Below, piece after piece: positions 13,580-22,005 of a stretch of 64,000 bases of DNA. The stretch comes from Candidatus Melainabacteria bacterium (lineage in GTDB: Bacteria > Cyanobacteriota > Vampirovibrionia > Obscuribacterales > Obscuribacteraceae). The notes below the pieces were generated by a model. That model did not search any database and had not been told where the DNA came from. It saw only the letters and a list, made by a program, of their open reading frames with translations. The stretch is from assembly GCA_016716405.1 (NCBI GenBank), contig JADJWK010000002.1:1-64000 (forward strand). The letters are read 5' to 3'. The translations under genes and the position numbers were made by a program. Every line of letters starts with the position of its first letter. The stretch's first letter is position 1.

Positions 13580-15490
13580 TCAGAAATCGAGGTCCAGGCG
13601 ATCGCCGTCCCGTATGACTATGGTACAGCCAGGCAGGCGCCTTTTGAGCTCGATCGGCAAGCTGTCGCCGGTGCTCTTGCAGGCCGGGCAATTGAAAATT
13701 CCGATACGTCTGAGCCCTTCGAGCTCTCCCAGTCTGAGGAAATCGGATCGGGTCGACTCTCTGTCCTCCAGGATCATCAGGTCTTCCACCTGCGATCGGC
13801 GCAGCGAGTCCACGAGGGAGGCGGAGAGCCTCGATGTCTCCAGGCGTCTCAGCCCGGGAGGTAGAATCAGGCTTTTCTGATCTCCTTTCTCCAGTCCGCT
13901 ATCGAAGGCGACAAGCCAGGCGAGACGCGGAAACGTTCCCAGAGTCTTCCAGGAGCTCCCGGTCAGATAGGGGCATTCTTTCAAACCGAGCTTCCTCAGA
14001 CGGGGAAGCCCGGCGATTTTTGCAAGTCCGGCATCGTCGATGGCAGTGCGCTGGAGATTGAGGGTCTCGAGATTCTCGAGACCGGCGAGCCCTGCTACGC
14101 CGTCTGCGGTGATATTGCTGCAGTACTGCAGATCGAGTCTCTTCAGAGTCTTGATGCGGCCGATATTTTCGAGGACTCCTTCGTCCAGCTCGGAGGCGCT
14201 CAGGCAGATTTCTTCCAGGGGAAGTTCGATGAGGGGCTCGCGATCGACAATTCTGAGATCGGCAACCTCGATACGAAGCACCCGGATATCCCGGCGACCT
14301 TCGAGGATGTTCAGATCGTGCCGACCGCGTACATTGCCGGTAAGATAGAAGTCGCCTTCCTGCCCGGCCAGGCTCAGTGCCGGCGCCTCGGTGGAGAGCC
14401 CGGTGAGCAGCCGATGTCTTGGATCGACAGGTGCGCGAGGAGTGCTGTTCTCGCCCGGGTCCGGGCGATCGAATCCGATGATGGTCGTCACTGCAACGAC
14501 AGTCAACAGCATCAGCACTGCTGCCGCTGCCCCGGCCCATGGCGCACCGATAGCGGTGGCAGTGATTCCGGCTTCGGCCGGATCAGGTTCGGCATGGCTC
14601 AGAGACTCGAGCAGAGACTCGAGAGCTTCTCTCAGCTCGGCGAAGCTCTGGTAACGTCTGCCCGGTGATTTCTCCAGGCAGCGTCTGGTGATCGCCTCGA
14701 GACCGGCCGCTTCCCCTGTCTCTGTGTTTTCAGGGAAGCGTGGAACCGGTGACTTGAGATGCTCGAGCATCAGCGCCAGGTTATTGTCGGCTTGAAAAGG
14801 CCGCCTGCCGGTGAGCAGCTCGTACATCAGGCAGCCGAAACTATAGATGTCCGAGCGATTATCCAGCTTCTCTCCGCGGGCAGCCTCCGGGCTCATATAA
14901 GCAGGCGTCCCCAGTATGGCGCCGGTGAGGGTGACGCTCTTGCCGAGATCGTCGGTCTGGAGCTTGGCTATTCCGAAGTCGACGATTGTCGCCCGGAGAT
15001 CGCCATTGTCAGTTTGCTCGACAATTATATTGGATGGCTTGATGTCCCGGTGCAGGACGCCGTTCTTGTGCGAATGCTCGAGAGCCCGGGCGATCTGGAG
15101 AAGAAGGGGAACAGCCTTTTCCCCCGGCAGGGGCCTCCCCGTCTCCAGAAGGGCGTCCAGGCTCTTGCCGGGTATGACTTCCATGCACAGAAAGAGCCGG
15201 TTGCCATCATTTCCGAAGTCGAGAACTTTGACGATACCCGGATGATCCAGCCGGGCCGCTGCTCTTGCCTCTCTGTGAAAACGGGCGATCAGGTCTGGCC
15301 GATCCCGGCACTCGAGGATCTTGAGCGCGATAATGCGTTTGAGGACTTGATCCTGGCAGCGCAGAACGACACCCATGCCGCCTCTGCCGATCTCTTCCAG
15401 GACCGCGAACCTGCCTGCCACGAGGGTTGTCGGACCCGGACCGCCCGCATCGATTGAACTCGAGCGGGGACTCATCATATGTGGTGCCAT
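13580..15490 (-). CDS. membrane Ser/Thr protein kinase with leucine-rich repeats
   Basis: About 636 residues. The kinase domain (about 25-290) shows the Gly loop GRGGMGVVL, the VAIK-equivalent Lys in IIALKIL, the catalytic HRDIKPSN, DFGIAKL, and GTPAYMSPEAARG with SDIYSFGC. A membrane segment (AAVLMLLTVVAVTTIIGF) follows near residue 325. Outside lie leucine-rich repeats (LKRLDLQYCSNITADGVAGL, NLETLNLQRTAIDDAGLAKI) that probably sense or bind a ligand. I chose the ATG at 15490, seven bases after TATGAT; an ATG at 15502 would lie inside that box. It is divergent from the response-regulator kinase at 15633. Confidence 0.9.
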   Translation of the reverse strand: MAPHMMSPRSSSIDAGGPGPTTLVAGRFAVLEEIGRGGMGVVLRCQDQVLKRIIALKILECRDRPDLIARFHREARAAARLDHPGIVKVLDFGNDGNRLFLCMEVIPGKSLDALLETGRPLPGEKAVPLLLQIARALEHSHKNGVLHRDIKPSNIIVEQTDNGDLRATIVDFGIAKLQTDDLGKSVTLTGAILGTPAYMSPEAARGEKLDNRSDIYSFGCLMYELLTGRRPFQADNNLALMLEHLKSPVPRFPENTETGEAAGLEAITRRCLEKSPGRRYQSFAELREALESLLESLSHAEPDPAEAGITATAIGAPWAGAAAAVLMLLTVVAVTTIIGFDRPDPGENSTPRAPVDPRHRLLTGLSTEAPALSLAGQEGDFYLTGNVRGRHDLNILEGRRDIRVLRIEVADLRIVDREPLIELPLEEICLSASELDEGVLENIGRIKTLKRLDLQYCSNITADGVAGLAGLENLETLNLQRTAIDDAGLAKIAGLPRLRKLGLKECPYLTGSSWKTLGTFPRLAWLVAFDSGLEKGDQKSLILPPGLRRLETSRLSASLVDSLRRSQVEDLMILEDRESTRSDFLRLGELEGLRRIGIFNCPACKSTGDSLPIELKRRLPGCTIVIRDGDRLDLDF

Positions 15491-15497
15491 GCCTGAG

Positions 15498-15503
15498 ATC
15501 ATA
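15498..15503 (-). promoter_or_regulatory. -10-like box TATGAT, 7 nt before the LRR kinase start
   Basis: TATGAT on the minus strand ends seven bases before the ATG at 15490. No Shine-Dalgarno is visible. Confidence 0.55.
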
Positions 15504-15619
15504 GGTGCAACTTGTTATCGAATTGTGAAATGGGCGGGGCCGTTTTTTTCTATGTATAGATTGACAACGCTTAATCAGGCTCGCCAGAGCCCGTTCGTCG
15601 CGAAAGCCTGCTGTTTAGG

Positions 15620-15625
15620 TATAAT
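15620..15625 (+). promoter_or_regulatory. consensus -10 box TATAAT, 7 nt before the response-regulator kinase start
   Basis: A perfect TATAAT (15620-15625) ends seven bases before the ATG at 15633. An ATG at 15624 overlaps the box and is therefore an unlikely start. No clear -35 element is seen at 16-18 bp. Confidence 0.65.
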
Positions 15626-15632
15626 GCCCCCG

Positions 15633-17231
15633 ATGGAAGCGACCAAGCCGATTACGATCTTCCTTGCCGAAGATCACCTTATCTCACGAATGGGGCTCAA
15701 AATGCTCCTGGAGCGCACCGAGGAATTTTCGGTGATTGGCGAGGCCGAGGACGGAGAGGCCGCTCTTTCGCAAATCCTGAGCCTCAAGCCCAATGTGGTC
15801 ATGATGGACCTGGGGCTTCCCAAGGTGGACGGCATTGAAGTGACCAAGCGGGTCAAAACCGCGCTTCCGGACACTCGTATTCTGATTTTCACCACCGCCG
15901 ACGACGACAAGTCCATCTTCAATGCCCTTGAGGCAGGGGCCGACGGTTATTGTCTGAAGAATATCTCGGCGGAGCTTCTCAAGATTGCCGTCAATTCGGT
16001 ATTGCAGGGTGCCGCCTGGCTGGATCCGGCAATCGCCCAGAAAGTGTTGCGAGCCCAGGGCAGCTCCGGGTCCAACAGGTCCGAGCAGCCGCAAGGCGCC
16101 CCCGGGAACAAGGAAGAGCCTCCGGTCCCGGAGCAATCCGCTGTCGACATTCCGCCCCGACCGCCGAGGGGGCTCACCGAGAGCAAGATCCATTTGCTTT
16201 CGCTGGTGGAGCAGGGCAAGTCCTATGTCGATATCTCGAAAGAGCTCAATCTCAACGATTCTCTGGTAAAGGGGCTCCTGAAAGAGCTCATGGCTCAGCT
16301 CAAGGACCAGCAGGCCGGCCGCAGTCCGGAGCCCGGAGCGATTCCGGCGGAGCAGACCGGCGAGCAGGGACGCAGCCAGAAGCTGAAAGTCGGGGATCTG
16401 GTCGGCGCACATTACAGGATCGAGAAGCTCCTGGGCTTCGGCGGCATGGGCCGCGTCTACCAGGCGAGACACGCTCATATCGAGCGCACAGTGGCAATCA
16501 AGACTCTTCACGAGCACCTGGCTTCGGACCCATCCACTCTGGAGCGGTTCAAGCTGGAGGCCGAGGCGACATCGTCCCTTCATCATCCGAATCTGGCCAC
16601 GGTCTATGACTTCGGGCTGATAGGCGATCGGGTTCCGTATATCGTCATGGAGTTCCTGGATGGCACCAGTCTCGAGCGAGTCCTCGAGAGACGCGGCCGC
16701 ATCGAGCCGGATCGCGCCACAAAGATTTTCGTCCAGGTGGCCTCGGCCCTGGCTGAAGTTCACAAGAGCGGGATCATCCACCGGGATTTGAAGCCTTCCA
16801 ATATCATGCTGATTCGCAAAGGCGATAATGCCCAGTTCGTCAAGCTGGTGGACTTCGGCATCGCCAAGGTCCTGGAGGAAGCCAGGGCTACCGACCTCAC
16901 CCTTGCCGGAGAGGCCCTGGGCTCGCCGCCCTATATGAGCCCCGAGCAGTGCCGGGGAATGACCCTCGATTTTCGCAGCGACCTCTATGCCCTGGGTTGC
17001 TTGATGTACGAAACTTATACCGGCTATAAGGCGATCCTCGCCGATACGCCTATGGAAACTCTCATGAAGCATGTCAAGGAAGTGCCTTCCCGGATTCCTT
17101 TCGAGAAGTCCAGCCCGAGAGTCGGCAAACAAGTGGAAGATATCATCTTCGCGCTTCTCGAGAAAGCTCCGGAGAACCGCCCGGGCTCGGCGGAGGAAGT
17201 GAAAAATCTTCTATCCAGGGCGGTCTCATAA
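15633..17231 (+). CDS. fusion of a NarL-type response regulator and a Ser/Thr kinase
   Basis: About 532 residues in three parts. A receiver domain (about 5-125) has the acidic pair E13-D14, phosphoacceptor D59 in VVMMDLGLP, and the Lys in YCLKN. A LuxR/GerE-type helix-turn-helix follows at about 180-230 (LTESKIHLLSLVEQGKSYVD, then an NLNDSLVKGLLKEL helix). A complete kinase domain occupies about 255-530: GFGGMGRVYQ, AIKTL, HRDLKPSN, DFGIAK, GSPPYMSPEQC. No membrane segment is present, so it is cytosolic. The layout lets a His-kinase signal control Ser/Thr phosphorylation directly. Its start lies seven bases after TATAAT. It is divergent from the LRR kinase gene. Confidence 0.9.
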   Translation: MEATKPITIFLAEDHLISRMGLKMLLERTEEFSVIGEAEDGEAALSQILSLKPNVVMMDLGLPKVDGIEVTKRVKTALPDTRILIFTTADDDKSIFNALEAGADGYCLKNISAELLKIAVNSVLQGAAWLDPAIAQKVLRAQGSSGSNRSEQPQGAPGNKEEPPVPEQSAVDIPPRPPRGLTESKIHLLSLVEQGKSYVDISKELNLNDSLVKGLLKELMAQLKDQQAGRSPEPGAIPAEQTGEQGRSQKLKVGDLVGAHYRIEKLLGFGGMGRVYQARHAHIERTVAIKTLHEHLASDPSTLERFKLEAEATSSLHHPNLATVYDFGLIGDRVPYIVMEFLDGTSLERVLERRGRIEPDRATKIFVQVASALAEVHKSGIIHRDLKPSNIMLIRKGDNAQFVKLVDFGIAKVLEEARATDLTLAGEALGSPPYMSPEQCRGMTLDFRSDLYALGCLMYETYTGYKAILADTPMETLMKHVKEVPSRIPFEKSSPRVGKQVEDIIFALLEKAPENRPGSAEEVKNLLSRAVS

Positions 17232-17253
17232 CCCTGCCTTAAACAAGCGAGCC

Positions 17254-17259
17254 TAGACT
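17254..17259 (+). promoter_or_regulatory. -10-like box TAGACT, 7 nt before a 36-aa ORF
   Basis: TAGACT ends seven bases before the ATG at 17267. The same box at six bases precedes the gene at 46009. Confidence 0.5.
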
Positions 17260-17266
17260 GTGCGTC

Positions 17267-17377
17267 ATGTACAGAGGTTTCCTTTTCAACACGGACATAG
17301 TCGTCTGGGCGATCATCTTGATGGTAGTCCTATGGGTGGTGCTGGTCTCGCGATTCTACTCGACGCCCTTCCGCTGA
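17267..17377 (+). CDS. 36-residue single-span membrane peptide
   Basis: A short frame encodes 36 residues beginning MYRGFLFNTD, then one hydrophobic helix (IVVWAIILMVVLWVVLVSRF) and a short polar end. The codons are well formed and the -10-like TAGACT box at the leaderless distance supports expression. It follows the response-regulator kinase by 35 bases and could be a small regulatory or toxin-like membrane peptide. No homologue is recognised. Confidence 0.45.
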   Translation: MYRGFLFNTDIVVWAIILMVVLWVVLVSRFYSTPFR

Positions 17378-17707
17378 AGGGGGCCTGTCGATAGGCAATG
17401 ATCGCGCCTTGTATCCTCACCATCAGCGGTGCTAATTTCTCGCGCCTCGCCAACCGCAGTGCGGTCATGGTCGGCCCTTACCCGGCCACGGTTTTCAAAG
17501 CGCTCGACACTGGTTCCCTGCCCTGCTAAATCCCGAATCGGGGCGGAAGCTCGGGCACCTTGATTGCTCGAGTTTCTGGTGCGTGGAGCACATCTGCGGA
17601 GGCGATCCCGCCGGCTATGCCAATGATTGACTGATTTGGGAGTGATTTTAGATTAACTACCTGGCCCGACCGGGCAAAATGATCGGGTCTGATCTTGGTG
17701 CGATCTT
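17378..17707. other. 330-base stretch without an intact gene
   Basis: No intact gene is visible. A 43-codon frame at 17398-17529 (MIAPCILTISGANFSRL...) has fair composition and may be a gene fragment. The stretch precedes the VWA remnant at 17708 and may be its degraded 5' part, but I cannot align it by eye. Confidence 0.4.
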
Positions 17708-18244
17708 ATGCCACAATGCAGCTATAGCAGGGACCAGATACTGGCTCTCGCGCCGGTCGTTCGCTCTGGGGCGAATGCCAGGGGAGCGGCTCGAGACCCT
17801 ACCAGACCTGTATCGACCTGGCTGAGCCGGCTTTCAATTGCAGTTGTGGAGGTTCTTTTCGGAACCCAACTGGGGGGCGGCACCGATATCAATCGAGCCC
17901 TGGCTCACTGCCAGAGCCTGATCAGAAGACCTGGAGATGCCATCATGGCAATGATCACCGATCTCTACCAGGGCGGGGACAATCAGGAGATGCGCAGAGG
18001 AGCAGCGCCAATCGCCGCCTCCGGAACGAAAGTAGTCTGTCTCCCGGCTATCAGCGACGAAGGAGCGCCCATGTACGATCATAAGAATGCTTCGGCTTTC
18101 GCTTCTTTCGGTATCCCGACTTTTGCCTGCACCCCGGATCTATTTCCTGACATGATGGCCTGTGCCCTCCAGAGGGGCGATCTCGACCATTGGGCCGCCC
18201 GCATGGATATAGTAAGCCAGAGAGCCGCTCAGGACCGGGTTTGA
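17708..18244 (+). pseudogene. remnant of a VWA-domain protein (C-terminal part)
   Basis: From about residue 45 the 178-residue frame shows a clear VWA-family C-terminal half: VLFGTQLGGGTDINRALAHC, DAIMAMITDLYQGG and GTKVVCLPAISDEGAP. The Thr of GGGTDI and the Asp of TDLYQGG would be metal-site residues, but the N-terminal half with the DxSxS MIDAS motif is missing. The first 45 residues have unnatural composition, which suggests decayed sequence read through. Intact VWA proteins of this type are about twice as long and often partner with MoxR or HEAT proteins. The stop lies two bases before the kinase ATG at 18246. Confidence 0.6.
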
Positions 18245-18245
18245 T

Positions 18246-20000
18246 ATGGATGGCGAAGACCCGGGCATCGAAGTCGAGGCGGATTCTTTTCCGCTGGATC
18301 GTTATCTCCCTCTCGGCGAGCTTGGCCGGGGAGCGAGCGGGACAGTCTATCTCTGCCGGGACAGGGTGCTGGGCAAAGAAGTGGCGGTCAAGGTCCTTCA
18401 TCTTCTGACTGCCGAGCAGCTCCTTCTATTCCAGGATGAAGCCCGGGCCCTGAGCAAGCTGGAGCATCACAATATCGTCTCGATCCTCGATTTCGGCGCC
18501 ACCGATAGCGGTGTGCCTTTCATGGTCCTCGAGCATTTCCCCGGCGAGAACCTGACGGAGTATCTGGAAAGATCAGGCGTGATGGACGAGGACACCGCCA
18601 GGCAGGTTTTCGGGCAGATCATGGAAGGCCTCGCTTATTCTCATAGCCGGGGTATCTTCCACCGGGATCTCAAGCCGAACAATTTCATGCTCCGTAATGC
18701 AGGCACCGATAATCTCGAGGTCGAGGTAAAGATTATCGATTTCGGTGTGGCCAGGGTAGCGGAGCTTTCCGGGCGGGTAACTGAGTATCAGGGACGGACT
18801 CTCGCCGGTACGCCATTTTATATGAGCCCGGATGTGATCAACGGGCATGCCTATTCCAGGGCATCGGAGGTCTATTCTCTGGGCTGTGTGCTCTTCGAGG
18901 CTCTCACAGGCATGAAGCCCTTCGAGGCCGATAGTGCTCTCGGCACCCTCGCTCTGCACGCCGAAGTCGAAGCCCCACGCCTTTCCGATGTGGTGGACCA
19001 TCAATACAGCAAACATATAGAGGAATTCCTGGCGCAATGTCTGGAGAAGGATCCGGAGAAGCGTTTCGCCACCATGGAAGAGGCGCAGCAGAGACTGGCC
19101 CAGTATCCTTCCGAGAGCACCGGCTTTTTTCAAGCGCCAAAGAGACCGGTCGGCGCCCTCTCATCGGCCCGGAAGCCAAAGCCGGCGGTGTTCCTGATTG
19201 GGGCGATGGCTGTCAGCCTGATTGGATTTCTAGTGATTCAGGCGATTTTCTCCGAACCGGAGCAAATCCCGGGCGATGCGAAAAATCAGGTCGTGACGGA
19301 TTCACTTGAGGCTCTCGATTTCAAGGACGTCGAGTATCCGCGTCAGGTCAATATCGGCGGAGGGGTAGCCATGGACCTGAGCAGTAGCGGTCTCGACCGG
19401 CTCTCGCTTCGCAATGTCAGCCTGGCCGAGTTCATGCGGGTCAGGCAGGCAGAGGGGTTCGATCTCGAACATTTCGAGATTGTCGACATGCGGGCCTGCG
19501 TCCTTGATGATCCAGCCTTTTTCGAAGCCATCGGCAGCGCTCCCAGGCTGACCACGCTCAAAATAGAGATGACTGCTCCCGGTACCATTGCCGCCGGTCC
19601 GATGAAAGCATTCTTTTCGAGCTTAGATCGGAATCAGAACCAGAATCCGAATCGTCGCTCTTTCAGCCATCTTCTACTGGCGGCTGGCAGCATCGATCGG
19701 GAAGTGTTCGATCTCATAGCCAGGCACGGACAGATCCGCTTTCTGGAGATCAAATCCCGGAGCTTCGATGACACCTGTCTGGCGAAGTTGGCCGATCTTC
19801 CCCTGCGTGGGCTCAATATCGCCATGACCGGGGTAAGCGACGCCGGATTGAGAAAGCTGGAGCAAAAAATGAAGGGTCTCCGCAGGCTTTTTCTGCCTTC
19901 CTCGGACAGGTTATCCGAAAAGGCGATCCTGGATTTCCGGGCCGGGCATCCATATTGCAGCGTCGAGATCGTTACGGAAGAGCATAACGCTGTCTTCTAG
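18246..20000 (+). CDS. membrane Ser/Thr protein kinase with C-terminal repeat domain
   Basis: A 584-residue protein. The kinase domain (about 19-285) has GRGASGTVYL, AVKVL, HRDLKPNN, DFGVARV, and GTPFYMSPDVI. A single membrane segment (AVFLIGAMAVSLIGFLVIQA) lies near residue 310. The extracytoplasmic 250 residues contain irregular leucine-rich-like repeats (LDRLSLRNVSLAEFM, LRGLNIAMTGVSDAGLRKL). It is a paralogue of the kinases at 13580 and 54904. The ATG follows the VWA remnant by one base, and there is no strong ribosome-binding site, so translation may have been coupled to the former VWA gene. Confidence 0.88.
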   Translation: MDGEDPGIEVEADSFPLDRYLPLGELGRGASGTVYLCRDRVLGKEVAVKVLHLLTAEQLLLFQDEARALSKLEHHNIVSILDFGATDSGVPFMVLEHFPGENLTEYLERSGVMDEDTARQVFGQIMEGLAYSHSRGIFHRDLKPNNFMLRNAGTDNLEVEVKIIDFGVARVAELSGRVTEYQGRTLAGTPFYMSPDVINGHAYSRASEVYSLGCVLFEALTGMKPFEADSALGTLALHAEVEAPRLSDVVDHQYSKHIEEFLAQCLEKDPEKRFATMEEAQQRLAQYPSESTGFFQAPKRPVGALSSARKPKPAVFLIGAMAVSLIGFLVIQAIFSEPEQIPGDAKNQVVTDSLEALDFKDVEYPRQVNIGGGVAMDLSSSGLDRLSLRNVSLAEFMRVRQAEGFDLEHFEIVDMRACVLDDPAFFEAIGSAPRLTTLKIEMTAPGTIAAGPMKAFFSSLDRNQNQNPNRRSFSHLLLAAGSIDREVFDLIARHGQIRFLEIKSRSFDDTCLAKLADLPLRGLNIAMTGVSDAGLRKLEQKMKGLRRLFLPSSDRLSEKAILDFRAGHPYCSVEIVTEEHNAVF

Positions 20001-20035
20001 ATTCTAAATATTCATGCCTCTTGACTGATTTATAG

Positions 20036-20060
20036 TTGACCAATGTTGAAATCTGGTCAA
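20036..20060. promoter_or_regulatory. operator-like inverted repeat before the TetR gene
   Basis: TTGACCA (20036-20042) and TGGTCAA (20054-20060) form a perfect 7-11-7 inverted repeat 31 bases before the TetR start. A -10-like TATAGA (20066-20071) follows it. The position fits autoregulation by the TetR protein and control of the whole efflux operon. Confidence 0.65.
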
Positions 20061-20091
20061 AAATTATAGAGTCAGGCAATCGGAGGTTGAG

Positions 20092-20730
20092 ATGGGCAGA
20101 CCCAGGAGTCTCGAGAACCGTACAGAGGTGGTACTCAGTGCGGCCAGAGAGCTTTTCGGGCGTTACGGGTTCGATAAGACCACTATCGACGATATCGCCA
20201 GGGAGGCTGGTATCGGCAAGGGATCTGTCTATCTCGAGTTCGGCACCAAGCAGGAAATCCTCATGGCTGTGATACGCACCTTCGTCATCGAGATGCGCGG
20301 CCATATAGAGGATTATATGGAACGTTGCGAGCCGCCCTATCTAGATGCTCTCGAGGGGATGCTCCTGATGCATGTCCTCAATGTCCATGAGCGTGCCACT
20401 TCCCAGATTCACACTCCTGATACTCTCCTGCACACCAGTATTCGGGTGCGCCAGGAATTCAAAGATCATTTCGATTTCCTGCAGTCGCGTTTCACGGCAA
20501 TGCTCAAGAAAGCTGCGAAAAACGGCGAGATCAAGAAGTCCACCGACTTCGAGGCTGTCACCGATACCCTCATTCTCGGTATGGGCTCTCTCTGTCCTCC
20601 CTATCTCCGCAACACCAGACCGACCGGCAGCGGCATCCCGGGAAGAGACCAGCTCGAGACCGAAGCGAGAGCGCTCATCAGTCTTCTGGTTGCAGGCGTC
20701 AAGCAGAAATACGGCAGGGGAAGGGACTGA
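20092..20730 (+). CDS. TetR-family repressor (CecR-like) of an efflux operon
   Basis: A 212-residue TetR regulator. The N-terminal helix-turn-helix is clear: LSAARELFGRYGFDKTTIDD followed by IAREAGIGKGSVYLEFGTK. The C-terminal 140 residues form the usual ligand-binding helical domain with no recognisable specificity. GGAGG lies upstream of the ATG. It heads a six-gene operon (TetR, HlyD-like, double ATPase, two permeases, TolC-like) with intergenic gaps of 3-13 bases or overlaps. The order TetR-ybhG-ybhF-ybhS-ybhR is that of the E. coli cecR operon, where CecR affects sensitivity to cefoperazone and chloramphenicol; the ligand here is unknown. Confidence 0.88.
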   Translation: MGRPRSLENRTEVVLSAARELFGRYGFDKTTIDDIAREAGIGKGSVYLEFGTKQEILMAVIRTFVIEMRGHIEDYMERCEPPYLDALEGMLLMHVLNVHERATSQIHTPDTLLHTSIRVRQEFKDHFDFLQSRFTAMLKKAAKNGEIKKSTDFEAVTDTLILGMGSLCPPYLRNTRPTGSGIPGRDQLETEARALISLLVAGVKQKYGRGRD

Positions 20731-20733
20731 TAT

Positions 20734-21996
20734 ATGCAATCGGCTGCAAGAGAGAGTACAGACACCAACCCTCCGCCGAAAAACGGCAACGGTGGTCGGC
20801 ATCTTCCGCCGATTCCGCTGATTATCATGTTTTTCGTCATAGTCGGCACCCTTGGCTGGCACTTTCTCGGCCGTCCGAAAGAGCCTGATGACCGGGTCTT
20901 CGTCAGCGGCCGCATCGAGGGATATGAGACTGATATCGGAGCCAAGATCGGAGGTCGGGTGGACAGCATACTCTTCCGGGAAGGCGACCTGGTGGAGAAA
21001 GGCGCTCTGGTGGCCAAGCTCACTGACGACGATATCCAGGCCCAGCTTCGTCAGATGAAGGCCAGGCACGATGCTGCCCGGGGCATAGTCGAGCAGAGAG
21101 CGCGAAATCTCGAGGTGATGAGCTGGATGATCAAGCAGGCTGAGCTGCAATTGAGCCAGTCCAGAGAAGATGTCCTGGCTCAGATCGACCAGAACGAGGC
21201 CAATGTCGCCCAGGCGTCTGCCGAGCTCGCCCAGGCGCAGGCCAACCTGCTCGAGGCGAGGTCCTCCCGGGACCTGGCCGCCAAGCGCAAGGTCAGGTTC
21301 GAGCGTCTTGTCGGTCCCGGTGCCGTCACCAAGGATGAGTACGATCAGGCTGTCACTAATCACGATACCGCCAGCGCGGCGGTGGAGTCGAAAGAAGCCC
21401 TGGTGACCGCGGCGCAGAAGAAGCTCAGGGCGGCCGGGGCGCTGCTCGATCAGGCAAAGGCGACACGTTATACACCCAATATAAGGAACACCCAGGTGCT
21501 TGCCACCAGGCAACAGCTCGCCGAAGCCGAGCATCAGCTCACCTCGGCCCGGGCGGAACAGGCTGCCTGCAAAGCTCAGATTGAAGAGATCGATGCCCAG
21601 ATCGGCTATCTGAATCTGGTCAGCCCAATTACCGGAGTCGTCACCGCTCGGCCGGTGGAGCCCGGTGCTGTGGTGGTGCCCGGTCAGACTCTTTTGTCTC
21701 TCATCGATCTCGATAAGCTCTATCTCAGAGGCTATGTACCGGAAGCGAAGATAGGCCGGGTCAGAGTCGGAGAGAAGGCGAAAGTGATGCTCGACTCGTT
21801 TCCCGACAAGCCTTTCGAAGGAACCGTAATCGAGATCGATCCGGTGGCGTCGTTCACGCCGGAGAATATCTATTTCAAGGATGACAGGGTGAAACAGGTC
21901 TTCGGTATCAAAATAGCGATCAGTGAGCCAGGACGCTTCGCCAAGCCTGGAATGCCTGCTGATGCGGAGATCCTCACCAATGATTCAGAGCGATGA
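20734..21996 (+). CDS. HlyD/YbhG-like membrane fusion (periplasmic adaptor) protein
   Basis: A 420-residue adaptor. One N-terminal membrane anchor (LIIMFFVIVGTLGWHFLG, about 28-46) is followed by a lipoyl half-motif (GRIEGYETDIGAKIGGRVDS), a long coiled-coil hairpin rich in Ala, Gln and Glu (about 95-255), and the second half (LNLVSPITGVVTARPVEPGA) with the barrel domain to the C terminus. It would bridge the inner-membrane permeases and the TolC-like protein encoded downstream. AAGGGA precedes the ATG, which lies one codon after the TetR stop. Confidence 0.9.
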   Translation: MQSAARESTDTNPPPKNGNGGRHLPPIPLIIMFFVIVGTLGWHFLGRPKEPDDRVFVSGRIEGYETDIGAKIGGRVDSILFREGDLVEKGALVAKLTDDDIQAQLRQMKARHDAARGIVEQRARNLEVMSWMIKQAELQLSQSREDVLAQIDQNEANVAQASAELAQAQANLLEARSSRDLAAKRKVRFERLVGPGAVTKDEYDQAVTNHDTASAAVESKEALVTAAQKKLRAAGALLDQAKATRYTPNIRNTQVLATRQQLAEAEHQLTSARAEQAACKAQIEEIDAQIGYLNLVSPITGVVTARPVEPGAVVVPGQTLLSLIDLDKLYLRGYVPEAKIGRVRVGEKAKVMLDSFPDKPFEGTVIEIDPVASFTPENIYFKDDRVKQVFGIKIAISEPGRFAKPGMPADAEILTNDSER

Positions 21997-22005
21997 CGCG
22001 GACCT

